Origin: Planctomycetia bacterium
GTDB lineage: Bacteria; Planctomycetota; Brocadiia; Brocadiales; Brocadiaceae
Reading direction: 5' to 3'
Assembly: GCA_015075005.1 (NCBI GenBank)
Contig: JABTVC010000001.1
Coordinates: forward strand, 1,488,001-1,552,000
Length of the DNA: 64,000 nucleotides
Below the pieces are notes generated by a model that was not told where the DNA came from, did no database searches, and worked only from the letters and a program-made list of their open reading frames with translations. Position numbers and translations under genes: made by a program. Of this stretch, positions 19,654 through 29,291 are shown piece by piece (position 1 is the first letter of the stretch; each line of letters opens with the position of its first letter).

Positions 19654-20529
19654 TTATTGAATAAGGGCCTCGGCACCAGAAACAACTTCCAGCAATTCCT
19701 TAGTAATTGTCGACTGCCGGGCCTTATTATACGAACTGGTTAATTCTTCAATCATTTCGCCGGCATTTTCTGTTGCGGCAATCATAGCAACACGTCTGGC
19801 AGCGTACTCAGATGTTAAAGATTCCAGGATACACTGATAAAGCCGGGTTTCAACAAACTTCGGAAAAAGATTGCCAATGATCTGTTCTGCTGACGGTTCG
19901 AAAATATATTCGCCACCACTCTTTTTTTCTTTCGATTCAAACGTGCCCTTATCTATCGGCAGCAACCTCATACTCGTAGAAAAAGACTGCATTACGGTAT
20001 GAAATTTTGTAAAGAAGATGTGCAATTCTCCAAACTCATTTCTCTCATACTCTTTGATTAACTGTCCTGCCAACGCTTGCACATGATCGTATCCGAGTCT
20101 CTCTGTACTTTCAGGGATGTACTTTTCCACGAGAGACGCCTGTCTCCCTTTAGAAAAATACAAATACCCTTTCTTTCCAATAAGGGTAAGTTTAATCTCC
20201 TTGCCTGTATTTTCCCTGATAAATTTTACCACTTTCTGGATTATATTATTATTATAAGCACCACAAAGCCCTTTATCCGCTGTGATCAAGATTATTTTTA
20301 TAACAGGGACCGCCTGTTCTTTCTCTGCAAACCATGGATGTGTACTTTCCAATGAAGAGACCAGATGGTTTAAAACGGAGTGCATCTTTTCTGTAAATGC
20401 ACGTGAGGCGAGAACCCTTGACTCAACCTTTTTGAGTCTGCTTGCCGCTACCATTTCCATGGCACGGGTAATTTGCTTGATGCTCGTAATACTTCTGATA
20501 CGTTGTTTAATTTCTCTCGTACTCAGCAT
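19654..20529 (-). CDS. atpG: ATP synthase gamma subunit
   Basis: The central rotor shaft of F1, 291 residues. It has the characteristic N-terminal helix (REIKQRIRSITSIKQITRAM, EMVAASRLKK) and C-terminal helix (MIAATENAGEMIEELTSSYN, KARQSTITKELLEVVSGAEA). It begins three bases after atpA ends; an interval of about 117 bases separates it from atpD. Confidence 0.96.
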   Translation of the reverse strand: MLSTREIKQRIRSITSIKQITRAMEMVAASRLKKVESRVLASRAFTEKMHSVLNHLVSSLESTHPWFAEKEQAVPVIKIILITADKGLCGAYNNNIIQKVVKFIRENTGKEIKLTLIGKKGYLYFSKGRQASLVEKYIPESTERLGYDHVQALAGQLIKEYERNEFGELHIFFTKFHTVMQSFSTSMRLLPIDKGTFESKEKKSGGEYIFEPSAEQIIGNLFPKFVETRLYQCILESLTSEYAARRVAMIAATENAGEMIEELTSSYNKARQSTITKELLEVVSGAEALIQ

Positions 20530-20532
20530 TCC

Positions 20533-22045
20533 CTAGCCCTTTTTTGCAAAGATTTGTTTGAATTCTTTGATAGCATTCTCTAATTTATTCGTTATTTCCT
20601 GATCGAGTTTTTTCTTTTCTCGTATCTCGATACCAACGGCAGCATACTTCTCCTTCATAAACTTCAGGAATTCCTTTTCAAAAATCCTCACTTTATCCAC
20701 AGCAACATCATCCAGATATCCATTAATACCGGCAAAGATTGCCATGATCTGGTCTTCTACCGGCACGGGTGCATACTGTGACTGTTTCAATAACTCTACA
20801 AGCCTGCTCCCTTTGGACAACTGAGCCTGGGTAAACTTATCCAGTTCTGAACCAAACTGTGCAAAAGAGGCCAATTCTCTGTATTGAGCCAAGGTCAATC
20901 GCAAGGTACCAGCAACCTTTTTCATTGCAGGAATCTGGGCATTTCCACCGACCCTGGATACCGAAAGACCTACCGAAATTGCAGGACGTATACCGGCATT
21001 AAACAAATCACTTTCCAGGTAAATCTGACCATCGGTAATAGAAATAACGTTCGTAGGAATGTAGGCTGAATAATCACCACCCTGCGTTTCTACAACAGGA
21101 AGCGCTGTTAAAGAACCTCCGCCAAGCTCGTTGTTCAGTTTAGCTGCCCTTTCGAGAAGACGGGAATGGATGTTAAATATATCTCCCGGAAACGCTTCAC
21201 GACCGGGCGGACGACGCAAGAGTAACGAAATCTGACGATATGCAATAGCATGTTTATACAGATCATCATACATAATGACGGCATGCATTCCGTTATCCCT
21301 GAAATATTCACCCATAGCACAACCTGCATAAGGCGCAATGTATTGAAGAGGGGCAGGGTCAGATGCAGATGCTACAACAACAATACTGATATCCATCACC
21401 TTGTTATCTTCCAGCGTCTTAACAACGTCAGCAACCGTGGACATCTTTTGACCAATCGCCACATAAATGCAATAGACGCCTGATTCACGCTGGTTAAGGA
21501 TTGTATCGACAAGAATTGCAGTCTTACCCGTTTGCCTGTCACCAATAATAAGCTCACGCTGTCCCCTACCGATCGGAATCATGGCATCGATTGCCTTGAT
21601 ACCAGTTTGTAATGGTTCCTTCACCGGCTGTCTCTCAACCACGTTAGGGGAAGAACCTTCAATTGGCCTATATTGATCTGCAGCAACAGGCCCTTTCCCG
21701 TCAATAGGTATGCCCAGGGCATTCACCACGCGGCCTAGTAACGCCTTTCCCACAGGCACCTGAACAATCTTCCCTGTCGTCTTTACGATATCACCTTCTT
21801 TAATTTTTTTCATCAGAACCAAGGAGAATAGCACCTACATTATCTTCCTCAAGGTTCATGGCAATACCGTAAACGTTGTCGGAAATTCCAACAATTCATT
21901 GGACATACAATTGTCCAGACCATAAATACGTGCAACACCGTCGCCAACCTGCATGACGTGTCCCACGTTTTCTAATTTTAACTTTTCTTCATACCCTTCA
22001 ATCTCTTTTTATGATTGAAGCAATATCAGTGGACGCTAATGCCAT
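20533..22045 (-). CDS. atpA: ATP synthase alpha subunit with three N-terminal frameshifts
   Basis: The regulatory nucleotide-binding subunit of F1. The C-terminal 430 residues are intact, with Walker [17 protein letters not shown], the block [20 protein letters not shown] and a normal C-terminus. The first ~75 codons are split over three frames. The start is ATG GCA at 22045 ([14 protein letters not shown], with AGGAG upstream). The shifted frames restore [40 protein letters not shown] and [20 protein letters not shown]. The breaks are near 22010 (two bases missing), 21881 (a G missing from GG) and 21806 (an extra A in a poly-A). Overall length matches a normal 504-residue alpha subunit, so sequencing error is a strong possibility. 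Confidence 0.9.
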
Positions 22046-22176
22046 ATCACCTACTCCTAAATGTAAATAAGATTCTTCATTCTGACCAGAATGATATTAT
22101 GCTTTTCCATATATCCTTCTGAAACATTATGCCGCAGAAGAAATTTAGTTATCAAAATTCATAATCATTTAAACGT

Positions 22177-22201
22177 GTGGCAGGAGATAAACTCCTGCCA
22201 C
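22177..22201. other. Perfect hairpin between atpH and atpA
   Basis: GTGGCAGGAG and CTCCTGCCAC form a 10-bp perfect stem with a five-base loop, inside an unusually long (about 250-base) gap in the otherwise compact operon. No U-run follows on the minus strand, so it is not a standard terminator. It could be a processing or stability element controlling alpha-subunit stoichiometry. Confidence 0.6.
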
Positions 22202-22297
22202 TAATTTCATTCATTTCATTAAACTTGAAATTCATTACAACAATAGATGTGCAAATCAAGCCTCATGAGTAATTCTCTAATTAAGAAGACACAAAAC

Positions 22298-22846
22298 CTA
22301 TGCTGTCCGTAATGACAACAATCTGGTTTTTAGATTTTTCAACCTATTTGCAACGCTTCCATCTATCATCTTGTTGCCGATCTGTATTACCATCCCGCCG
22401 AGAATGTTTGGATTCTGGACAACCTCCAACTCGATGGTTTTGCCCGTGACCTTTTTCAGTTGCTTTCTGAAATTGTCCAATCGATCCCCTGTCAAAGAGA
22501 CAACCGTCTGTACCCTAATTTTTACGACACCCTTCTGCTTGTCGGCGACCGTTCTATATACATCAGGAATAAATTCCAATATCTTTTCTTTGCGGCGGTC
22601 AACCAGCAGACACAAAAAGTTCATCATAAGGTCAGAAATCGATTTACCAAATACACCCTTAATCAAATCTTTCTTATCATTTCGCGGAATCGACGGATGA
22701 AACAAGACCTTCTTTAAATTATCGTGTTTTGTAATTACGCCACACACCAGATCCAAATCTTTTTCAATCTGTTCAAATTGCCCCTTTTTTGAAGCTACTT
22801 CCAGGAGGGCATCGATAAATGTAATTGCGACACTTTTATCTAACAC
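22298..22846 (-). CDS. atpH: ATP synthase delta subunit (OSCP)
   Basis: A 182-residue peripheral-stalk subunit that ties the b subunits to the alpha3beta3 head. It starts LDKSVAITFIDALLEVASKK-like and ends NPNILGGMVIQIGNKMIDGS, VANRLKNLKTRL. The GG-hydrophobic-IG-K-IDGSV block is the family signature. It overlaps the end of atpF by 11 bases. Confidence 0.93.
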   Translation of the reverse strand: MLDKSVAITFIDALLEVASKKGQFEQIEKDLDLVCGVITKHDNLKKVLFHPSIPRNDKKDLIKGVFGKSISDLMMNFLCLLVDRRKEKILEFIPDVYRTVADKQKGVVKIRVQTVVSLTGDRLDNFRKQLKKVTGKTIELEVVQNPNILGGMVIQIGNKMIDGSVANRLKNLKTRLLSLRTA

Positions 22847-23345
22847 TCAATTCCCCTATTTCTTCAATAAAGTCATCAACGAGCCTTTCTGCCGTTTTTT
22901 GACTTATAGATTGTTGAATGATCTTTGAAGAAGCTAAAATAGAAAGAGTTACCACCTGATTCCTGATTTCAGTCAGGGCCTTCTTCCGTTCCTGTTCAAT
23001 ACTCTCTTGTGCCTTAGCCCTGATCTGCTCTACCTCTTCCTTAGCATGTTTAACAATATTTTCACTAATCCGATTCCCTTCATTGACGGCATCCTGAACC
23101 CTTCTGGCAGCCTCTTCTTCAGCATCAGCAAGTTTTTTTTGATATTCCAGCATCAGCCGTTCAGCCGCCGCCCTGTCCTTTTCCGTTTTTTCGTAGGTAT
23201 TTTTCACCTCATCAGTTCTGGCCGTTATCATGGCAGAAATCTTACCGAAAAGAAATTTCTTGAGGACAAAAAGCAGTATTAAGAAGCCCACACCCTGAAT
23301 TATTATGGATTTGAAATCAATTCCAAGGGTATTTAAAATATCCAA
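22836..23345 (-). CDS. atpF: ATP synthase b subunit
   Basis: A 169-residue peripheral-stalk subunit with a single N-terminal membrane helix (FKSIIIQGVGFLILLFVLKK, FLFG) and a long, highly charged Ala/Glu/Lys/Gln-rich coiled coil typical of subunit b. Only one b-type gene is present; there is no b' paralogue. Confidence 0.93.
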   Translation of the reverse strand: MDILNTLGIDFKSIIIQGVGFLILLFVLKKFLFGKISAMITARTDEVKNTYEKTEKDRAAAERLMLEYQKKLADAEEEAARRVQDAVNEGNRISENIVKHAKEEVEQIRAKAQESIEQERKKALTEIRNQVVTLSILASSKIIQQSISQKTAERLVDDFIEEIGELSVR

Positions 23346-23363
23346 TCCACTTTCCTCCTACGC

Positions 23364-23636
23364 TTATTTAGCAGCGTGCTGAATTAACTCAAGAACTGCT
23401 TCTGTTTTCGGTAATTTGCCCATCAATATGAAAGACATCATCAGTGAGTAAATTGTTAATGATTCGATGAATGCCAGACCGACAAACATAACAAGCTGTA
23501 TCTTTCCGGCCATCTCAGGCTGTCTGGCCATACTATTCGCTGCACCATAAACCGCAATACCCTGTCCCAGACCACAACCAAACGCCGCAACTGCAATCAA
23601 AGCTACTGCTATCGCCAATAACGCAAAATAAATCAC
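23364..23636 (-). CDS. atpE: ATP synthase c subunit
   Basis: A 90-residue two-helix rotor proteolipid. The first helix carries the Gly/Ala motif and GLGQGIAVYGAANSMARQPE; the RQP loop contacts gamma and epsilon. The second helix carries the ion-binding Glu in FVGLAFIESLTIYSLMMSF. The Gln of GLGQG, the Glu-Ser pair and the Tyr match several, but not all, ligands of Na+-binding c-rings (the Val and Thr positions are Phe and Leu). Ion specificity cannot be settled from sequence alone. Confidence 0.95.
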   Translation of the reverse strand: MIYFALLAIAVALIAVAAFGCGLGQGIAVYGAANSMARQPEMAGKIQLVMFVGLAFIESLTIYSLMMSFILMGKLPKTEAVLELIQHAAK

Positions 23637-23660
23637 GCCATAACCTCCTTCTCAAAAAGT

Positions 23661-24428
23661 TTAATGTTGTTCTTCCTCATGGATGCCAATTGCACCCGCA
23701 ATATAAAAACTCGCCAAAAGAGAAAATATCATTGCCTGTATGGTGCTTCCTAATAAAGCAAGAAAAACCATCGGCAAATGCATTGGTACCGGTATAAGAC
23801 CAAAAAGAAACGGTGAAAGGCCTATAAATATTGCAATAATCGTATCTTCCCCCATAATATTTCCGAAGAGACGCATGGAAAGCGACAAAGGCCGGGAGAG
23901 AAGTTCCTGCATCAAGTGGAGAGGAAATACCAAGGGAGCAAGCCAGATTGGCTTACCAGCCATATGTTTCAGATACCCGGTAACACCATTGTTTTTAACC
24001 CCCTGATAATGGGTAACAAAGAAAACAATTAACGTTAAAGCAATGGTCGTATTAAAATTGCTCGTGGGTGAATGAAAGAGCGGTACCTGACCCAGCATAT
24101 TCATTGCAAAGATATAGATAAACAAAGTACCCACAAACGGGATAAACGGTCCTGCGGCACGTCCCATCTGTGATTTGGTAAAGTTTGCAAGCCCTTCCAC
24201 AATAATTTCCAGTAAGGACTGAAGCCTTCCAGGTACTTTTTGCAATCTTCTGGTCGCAACCATTGAGAACAGGCCAAGAAATATAATTATTGTGGCAGAC
24301 ATGATTATTGGAACCCACTCATGCTTGGTAAGACCAAAAAACTGACTATGAGCCTCTATAGGCGCAAAGTCTAAAAACGATGGTAATTCAGTTGTTAATT
24401 CTCCTCCACCGCCAGACACGTAACTCAC
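23661..24428 (-). CDS. atpB: ATP synthase a subunit
   Basis: A 255-residue membrane stator subunit that forms the ion half-channels. It contains the conserved block LMQELLSRPLSLSMRLFGNI with the essential Arg. The N-terminus has HSQFFGLTKHEWVPIIMSAT, and five or six membrane helices are evident. It overlaps the upstream atpI-like gene by four bases (ATGA-type coupling). Confidence 0.95.
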   Translation of the reverse strand: MSYVSGGGGELTTELPSFLDFAPIEAHSQFFGLTKHEWVPIIMSATIIIFLGLFSMVATRRLQKVPGRLQSLLEIIVEGLANFTKSQMGRAAGPFIPFVGTLFIYIFAMNMLGQVPLFHSPTSNFNTTIALTLIVFFVTHYQGVKNNGVTGYLKHMAGKPIWLAPLVFPLHLMQELLSRPLSLSMRLFGNIMGEDTIIAIFIGLSPFLFGLIPVPMHLPMVFLALLGSTIQAMIFSLLASFYIAGAIGIHEEEQH

Positions 24429-24898
24429 ACCCCTTTCTTACTGCTATCAACGGAAACACCGCCAATATGCCGGGAAGACCCGTTAATAGATTTATTCATA
24501 TAATTTACCAATAATTTACTTACAATTTTCATAACAAGCACAATCAATACTATGCCCAAACCCAACGCCAGAGCAACGGCATTCACTTCAAAGAAGAGGC
24601 AGAACGAAAGCAGCATTGCCCCAACAATCCCATACTTTACTAAACTGACCTTGAGAAAAAACCCCTTGATTTCAGACCTCTTATGCCGTACTGCATACTG
24701 AACCATCCACCACAACGTTTTATACAAAGTAAGGCTGATAAAACAACCCACGGCAACGCTCACCGTCCCCACGAAAGATACATACGAAAGGGAACAGACA
24801 ATTATCATGAGCGACAAATACAACGACGTCCTCAGCACCCTGTCGGGGAAACCATCATCAAGAGACAAAGAAAATTTATCTTTTTCGTCTGTAATCAT
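24425..24898 (-). CDS. atpI: ATP synthase subunit I-like membrane protein
   Basis: 157 residues with four hydrophobic segments, at about 25-40, 42-62, 83-103 and 108-132. This is the size and topology of AtpI proteins, which lie at the head of F-ATPase operons and help c-ring assembly. Sequence similarity is too weak to be certain, but position and four-base overlaps on both sides support the assignment. Confidence 0.7.
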   Translation of the reverse strand: MITDEKDKFSLSLDDGFPDRVLRTSLYLSLMIIVCSLSYVSFVGTVSVAVGCFISLTLYKTLWWMVQYAVRHKRSEIKGFFLKVSLVKYGIVGAMLLSFCLFFEVNAVALALGLGIVLIVLVMKIVSKLLVNYMNKSINGSSRHIGGVSVDSSKKGV

Positions 24899-25140
24899 TG
24901 TTTGCTTTTATTTTCATCCGACAACGTCTTTACTACCCTAAAAAACTCTATAAAACTTCCAATAATCCCTGCCAGAATAAAGAGCAGCATAAGCCAAGGG
25001 TATGTATTGAGTTTTTTGTCAAGATAAGTACCTAAAAAATATCCGCCAGCAATAGCACCTGCCGTTGTGAAACCAAAACTTCCAACCACACCCAAGATTC
25101 GATATGTTTCACTATCTTTGTCTTTCCTGATGAGAGGCAA
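24895..25140 (-). CDS. AtpZ/AtpI-family small membrane protein
   Basis: 81 residues with two membrane helices (SFGFTTAGAIAGGYFLGTYL and WLMLLFILAGIIGSFIEFFR). The G-x-GYFLGTYLDK-x-WLMLLF-x-GI-x-GF pattern is typical of AtpZ proteins, which pair with AtpI and are implicated in cation handling and c-ring assembly. It overlaps the next gene by four bases and is the first clear gene of the ATP synthase operon. Confidence 0.8.
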   Translation of the reverse strand: MPLIRKDKDSETYRILGVVGSFGFTTAGAIAGGYFLGTYLDKKLNTYPWLMLLFILAGIIGSFIEFFRVVKTLSDENKSKQ

Positions 25141-25141
25141 A

Positions 25142-25774
25142 CTACCACCTGCTTAGAAAAAACCTTTCCATAGCTAGTTTCATATGCCAAACCACCTTCA
25201 CAAGTGAGTCAACTATATTCAAATATAACGAAGAACTTTTAGGCTGACACACCCCTTTAATCAATCGAACTTCATGCTCATCAGAATAGGCATCAACGAT
25301 TTGGGTAATACTTGTATATTTATCAATAACATGTTTTTTAAGGACCTCGTTTTTCGTCATAATGGCATCGCCAGCCGTTTTCACCACATCGAGGGTTTCC
25401 CTGAAAATATGGGATATTTCACTTACGCCTTTATCACTGAATAGTACCCCTTCATTCACCTTAATCTTTACATGCTGCATAATAGCGTCCAAACCATTCG
25501 TTGCCATTTCAAGATGACCTATAACCGCCATGATGGATTTTACCAACTCACCATCCATATTTGACTTTTCGGCCTTATTACTAAGCAGACTTATCAATTC
25601 GTTCTCTTCTTCGTGAATGGCCTGACTCACCTTTTTTGCCTCATCGACCAACTGAATCTTATGCTTCATAAAGCCATCCATGCATAAGCTTACAATCGAC
25701 TCTACCTTGAAGCACATACCACGAATACGCTCAAACACACTTTTTAGATCGTTGTCCAAATTTATCGAACTCAT
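25142..25774 (-). CDS. PhoU-like helical protein
   Basis: A 210-residue, all-helical protein resembling PhoU/DUF47-type proteins: two repeats with acidic-rich helices, for example AKKVSQAIHEEENELISLLS and a later second helical repeat. The start at 25774 (MSSINLDND) has a strong AGGAGG; the frame extends 24 codons upstream. It ends one base before the AtpZ-like gene starts, so it is probably in the ATP synthase transcript. Its job is unknown, although a role in phosphate or energy-state regulation would fit. Confidence 0.6.
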   Translation of the reverse strand: MSSINLDNDLKSVFERIRGMCFKVESIVSLCMDGFMKHKIQLVDEAKKVSQAIHEEENELISLLSNKAEKSNMDGELVKSIMAVIGHLEMATNGLDAIMQHVKIKVNEGVLFSDKGVSEISHIFRETLDVVKTAGDAIMTKNEVLKKHVIDKYTSITQIVDAYSDEHEVRLIKGVCQPKSSSLYLNIVDSLVKVVWHMKLAMERFFLSRW

Positions 25775-25889
25775 AATAACCCGTCCTCCTTTTCCCTCCC
25801 TGTACTGAGGAGAAAACAGAATAGTTTTTATGCCCTTTTTTTGCAAAGGGCAACGAATATCTGTTATTTATTCAAAGAACAACGAGCCG

Positions 25890-27182
25890 CTAAAAACCTG
25901 CTATTACTTCCCTAAAGGCATCAACGGTCGCATCAATTTCTGTTTCTCCGTGCGCGGCAGAAACGAATACTGCCTCAAATTGCGACGGTGCAAAATAGAA
26001 TCCCCTCTCCAGCATGCCGTGAAAAAAACTGGCATATCGCTTCGTATCGCATTTTTTTGCGGTGGCATAGTCCGTAACTGGCTGATTGGTAAAAAAGGTG
26101 CATAACATCGATCCCAACCGTGCATGATACGCAGGTATCCCGCCATCCTTGCATGCCCTTTCCATACCGGCGGCCAACCGCTTCGATTTTTCTTCCAGGG
26201 TTTTATAAATATTGCTATCCCTGAGTATTTCCAATGTGGCGATACCGGCGGTCATAGCCACAGGATTGCCTGATAATGTACCCGCCTGGTACACAGGGCC
26301 AACGGGAGATATACTATCCATTATCTCTTGCTTCCCACCATACGCCCCAACCGGGAGACCACCACCAATAATCTTCCCCAACGTGGTTAAGTCGGGTGTG
26401 ATATTGTAAAGCGACTGCACGCCGCCATGTGCAACTCTAAAACCCGTCATCACCTCGTCAAGTATCAACACAATGCCATGTTTTTTGGTTATTTCTCGCA
26501 ATCCTTCCAGGTAACCTTTTTTAGGTAGCACAACCCCCATATTCCCGGCAACTGCCTCAACAATAATACAGGCAATGTCCTTTCCCCGTTTTGAGCAAAC
26601 CTCGTTTACCGCATCGATATTATTGTACGGAAGGGATATGGTGTGCTTAACAAAATCTTGAGGTATGCCGGGACTGGTAGGCGTCCCTAACGTTGTGGCT
26701 CCAGAACCTGCCTGGATGAGCAAGCTATCCACATGTCCGTGGTAACAACCCTCAAACTTGATTACCGCATCCCGTTTTGTAAATCCCCTGGCCAAACGGA
26801 TGGCGCTCATCGTCGCTTCTGTGCCAGAGTTAACCATCCTCACCCTCTCCAGAGACGGCATAGCATCTTTTATAAGTTGAGCCAGTTTTATTTCCAACTC
26901 CGTTGGCGCACCATAACTCGTCCCATTAGCAACAGCCTCGTTAATCCTTTTTACAATTCGCGGCTCAGCATGCCCTAAAATAAGCGGGCCCCATGAGCCT
27001 ACATAATCAACATATGTATTACCATCAACGTCCGTCATATGACAACCAGACCCTGACTTAATAAAGATTGGGGTGCCACCTACCGCACCAAAAGCCCTGA
27101 CGGGACTGTTAACACCACCCGGTATAAAACTCTGCGCCTCAGCAAAGGCTTTTTTTGATTTTTCAGTATTTAGCTTTGACAT
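25890..27182 (-). CDS. hemL: Glutamate-1-semialdehyde 2,1-aminomutase
   Basis: A PLP enzyme that makes 5-aminolevulinate for haem synthesis (C5 pathway). 430 residues from MSKLNTEKSK. It contains FIPGGVNSPVRAFGAVGG at the N-terminus, VNSGTEATMSAIRLARG, LILDEVMTGFRVAHGG, and the PLP-lysine block TTLGKIIGGGLPVGAYGG (Lys near residue 270). Length and motifs are complete. The start at 27182 matches the family and lies 27 codons inside the longest frame. Confidence 0.97.
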   Translation of the reverse strand: MSKLNTEKSKKAFAEAQSFIPGGVNSPVRAFGAVGGTPIFIKSGSGCHMTDVDGNTYVDYVGSWGPLILGHAEPRIVKRINEAVANGTSYGAPTELEIKLAQLIKDAMPSLERVRMVNSGTEATMSAIRLARGFTKRDAVIKFEGCYHGHVDSLLIQAGSGATTLGTPTSPGIPQDFVKHTISLPYNNIDAVNEVCSKRGKDIACIIVEAVAGNMGVVLPKKGYLEGLREITKKHGIVLILDEVMTGFRVAHGGVQSLYNITPDLTTLGKIIGGGLPVGAYGGKQEIMDSISPVGPVYQAGTLSGNPVAMTAGIATLEILRDSNIYKTLEEKSKRLAAGMERACKDGGIPAYHARLGSMLCTFFTNQPVTDYATAKKCDTKRYASFFHGMLERGFYFAPSQFEAVFVSAAHGETEIDATVDAFREVIAGF

Positions 27183-27295
27183 GCGAAACCTATTTTTATA
27201 TCTTATATAAACTTTATAAAACTTCTTTACAAAACTACAAAGACGAGCATGATAGCAAATCATAAATTCATTGTCAATATGTTTGCTTATTTTTT

Positions 27296-27957
27296 ATGAC
27301 AAAAAAAATAAACCTGGGGGTATTAATTTCGGGTAGCGGTAATACACTTCAAAATTTTATAGACCACATTGAAAAGGGAAATTACCTGCCACGATTCAAA
27401 TTGTAATAAGTAGCAAACCGAACGTCATTGGCCTGGACCGTGCCAGAAAACACAATATCCCGACCGCAGTTATTCCTTATTCAGATTATAATAATATAGA
27501 TACGTTTAGTTATGCCATTACGGCAAAATTAGATATGTACCCTATTGATCTTATTGCTCTTTCGGGGTTTGTGCATTTTTATAAAATCCCTGAAAAGTAT
27601 AAGGGGAAGGTCATGAATATTCATCCTGGACTTATCCCCGCCTTTTGCGGACACCATTATTACGGCAAAAAGGTACACGAGGCAGCTATTAATTACGGCG
27701 TAAAAATTTCTGGCTGCACGGTACATTTTGCTGATAATGTGTATGATAACGGCCCGATTATTATCCAGAGGGCTGTCCCCGTCCTTGATAACGACACTCC
27801 CGACACCCTTGCTGAGCGGATTTTTAAAGAAGAATGCGAGGCATACCCAGAGGCAATACGTCTCTTTGCCGGGGGCAGATTAAAGATTGAAGGCAGAAAG
27901 GTAAGAATACTCAACCATACTCATGACACATGTATACCTACAGCAAAGAAGTATTAA
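27296..27957 (+). CDS. purN: Phosphoribosylglycinamide formyltransferase, one frameshift
   Basis: PurN transfers a formyl group from 10-formyl-THF to GAR in purine synthesis. The N-terminus MTKKINLGVLISGSGNTLQN is in one frame. A one-base deletion near 27391 moves the rest to another frame: IQIVISSKPNVIGLDRARKH, IDLIALSGFVHFYKIPEKYK, VMNIHPGLIPAFCG (the catalytic NIHP block) and GCTVHFADNVYDNGPIIIQR. Reconstructed length is about 220 residues, slightly longer than usual. Either a recent pseudogene or an assembly error. Its stop overlaps the peptidase gene start by 28 bases. Confidence 0.88.
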
Positions 27958-29216
27958 CGAATGGATTGCGCGTAATTTATATAGAAATGCCCCATATCCA
28001 CTCCGTGGTCATGTCCGCTTACATCGGTGTGGGCTCCCGATACGAAGAAGAAAAGAAACCCGGTATCTCCCATTTTCTCGAACACATGCTCTTTCGTGGG
28101 ACAAACCGTTTCAAAAATTCATTGGAATTGTTTCAAGCCATCGATGATATAGGCGGAGATATTGATGCTTATACGTCACCAGAATATTCCGCTGCGATTA
28201 TCCAGATACACAACAAACATATTGAAAGTGGCATACGCATCCTTGGCGACATCGTCCTTGGGGGAAATTTCAGATCAGATGATATCGAAATAGAAAGACG
28301 TATCATTCAGGAAGAGATGAAACAATTTGTGGATGTAAAAGGGGATTATGTGTGCATTGACGACATGTCATTTTCTTTGATGTGGAAAGACGGTTCAACA
28401 GAGATACCGCTATTCGGGGACGAAAAAACTATTGCAGCCTTACGTGCAGAGGATTTGAATACCCATTACAAAAAATTCTTCGTGCCGGGAAATATGGTAC
28501 TCTGCGTCAGCGGAAACTTCAAAAAAGACATGGTCTCTCACTACGTAAACGAAATATTCGGAAATTTACAGGGGAAGTTTTCCGGCCTGAAACCACCCCT
28601 GAAGACTACGCAAACGGAACCAAGATATATATTTAAAAAATCCCCGTCACAAACCATCGGTTTTAAACTCTGCCACAAGGCATATCCCTATAAACACGAA
28701 AAAGTTATTCTTATGCTTCTCCTGGCCGATATCCTGGGAGGAGGGATTAGTTCCAGGTTATCGTTAACCGTGCGTGAGAAACTGGGTCTGGTCTACGATA
28801 TTACCTGTTATCCCACCATGTTTTCTGATGTGGGTTCTATTGATATCTACACATCAACGAAAAAGGATAATTTTGTAAAAACTACAAAGGCCGTTATGGA
28901 CGAGGTACATAAACTTTTCCACGAAGGAATAACAGAACAGGAACTCAACAGGACAGAGGAACGGGTATTCAGCCAAACGCAGCTCGTCATGGACAGCCCA
29001 CTCGCCATGGCAAGCTGGTTCGGCATTGAGGAACTTTTAATTGCCCCAAAAATACCCGATACCCCGGAAAAACAGGCACAGAAGATCCATGACATTACAT
29101 TGGAAGCAGTACAGAATGCCATTTCAGAAATTTTTGTGCCAGAAAAGCGTAATTTTATAGCTGTGGGCACTTATAGTTGGTTAAGCAAAAAGCATACGAT
29201 TTCGCTTCTCAAATAA
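27930..29216 (+). CDS. M16-family zinc metallopeptidase
   Basis: 428 residues. The inverted zinc motif HFLEH lies at 48-52 (GISHFLEHMLFRGT), with the distal Glu in IERRIIQEEMKQF near residue 128. The C-terminal half contains GGGISSRLSLTVREKLGLVY, the R/Y substrate-binding motif of the inactive-like second domain. This matches the bacterial processing-peptidase-like (PqqL/YmxG) group. Overlapped with purN, so probably co-translated. No signal peptide is visible, so it is likely cytoplasmic. Confidence 0.93.
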   Translation: MYTYSKEVLTNGLRVIYIEMPHIHSVVMSAYIGVGSRYEEEKKPGISHFLEHMLFRGTNRFKNSLELFQAIDDIGGDIDAYTSPEYSAAIIQIHNKHIESGIRILGDIVLGGNFRSDDIEIERRIIQEEMKQFVDVKGDYVCIDDMSFSLMWKDGSTEIPLFGDEKTIAALRAEDLNTHYKKFFVPGNMVLCVSGNFKKDMVSHYVNEIFGNLQGKFSGLKPPLKTTQTEPRYIFKKSPSQTIGFKLCHKAYPYKHEKVILMLLLADILGGGISSRLSLTVREKLGLVYDITCYPTMFSDVGSIDIYTSTKKDNFVKTTKAVMDEVHKLFHEGITEQELNRTEERVFSQTQLVMDSPLAMASWFGIEELLIAPKIPDTPEKQAQKIHDITLEAVQNAISEIFVPEKRNFIAVGTYSWLSKKHTISLLK

Positions 29217-29291
29217 GACGAGGCGAAGTCGCAGACCGATAAAACATTGAAGCCTCAGATTCTAGTAGATTACACAGAAAAAGATCCCGGC

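Noticed and set aside
22177..22201. Transcription terminator inside the atp operon
   Set aside because: The stem is strong but no U-run follows on the minus strand, and the downstream genes have no separate promoter that I can see.
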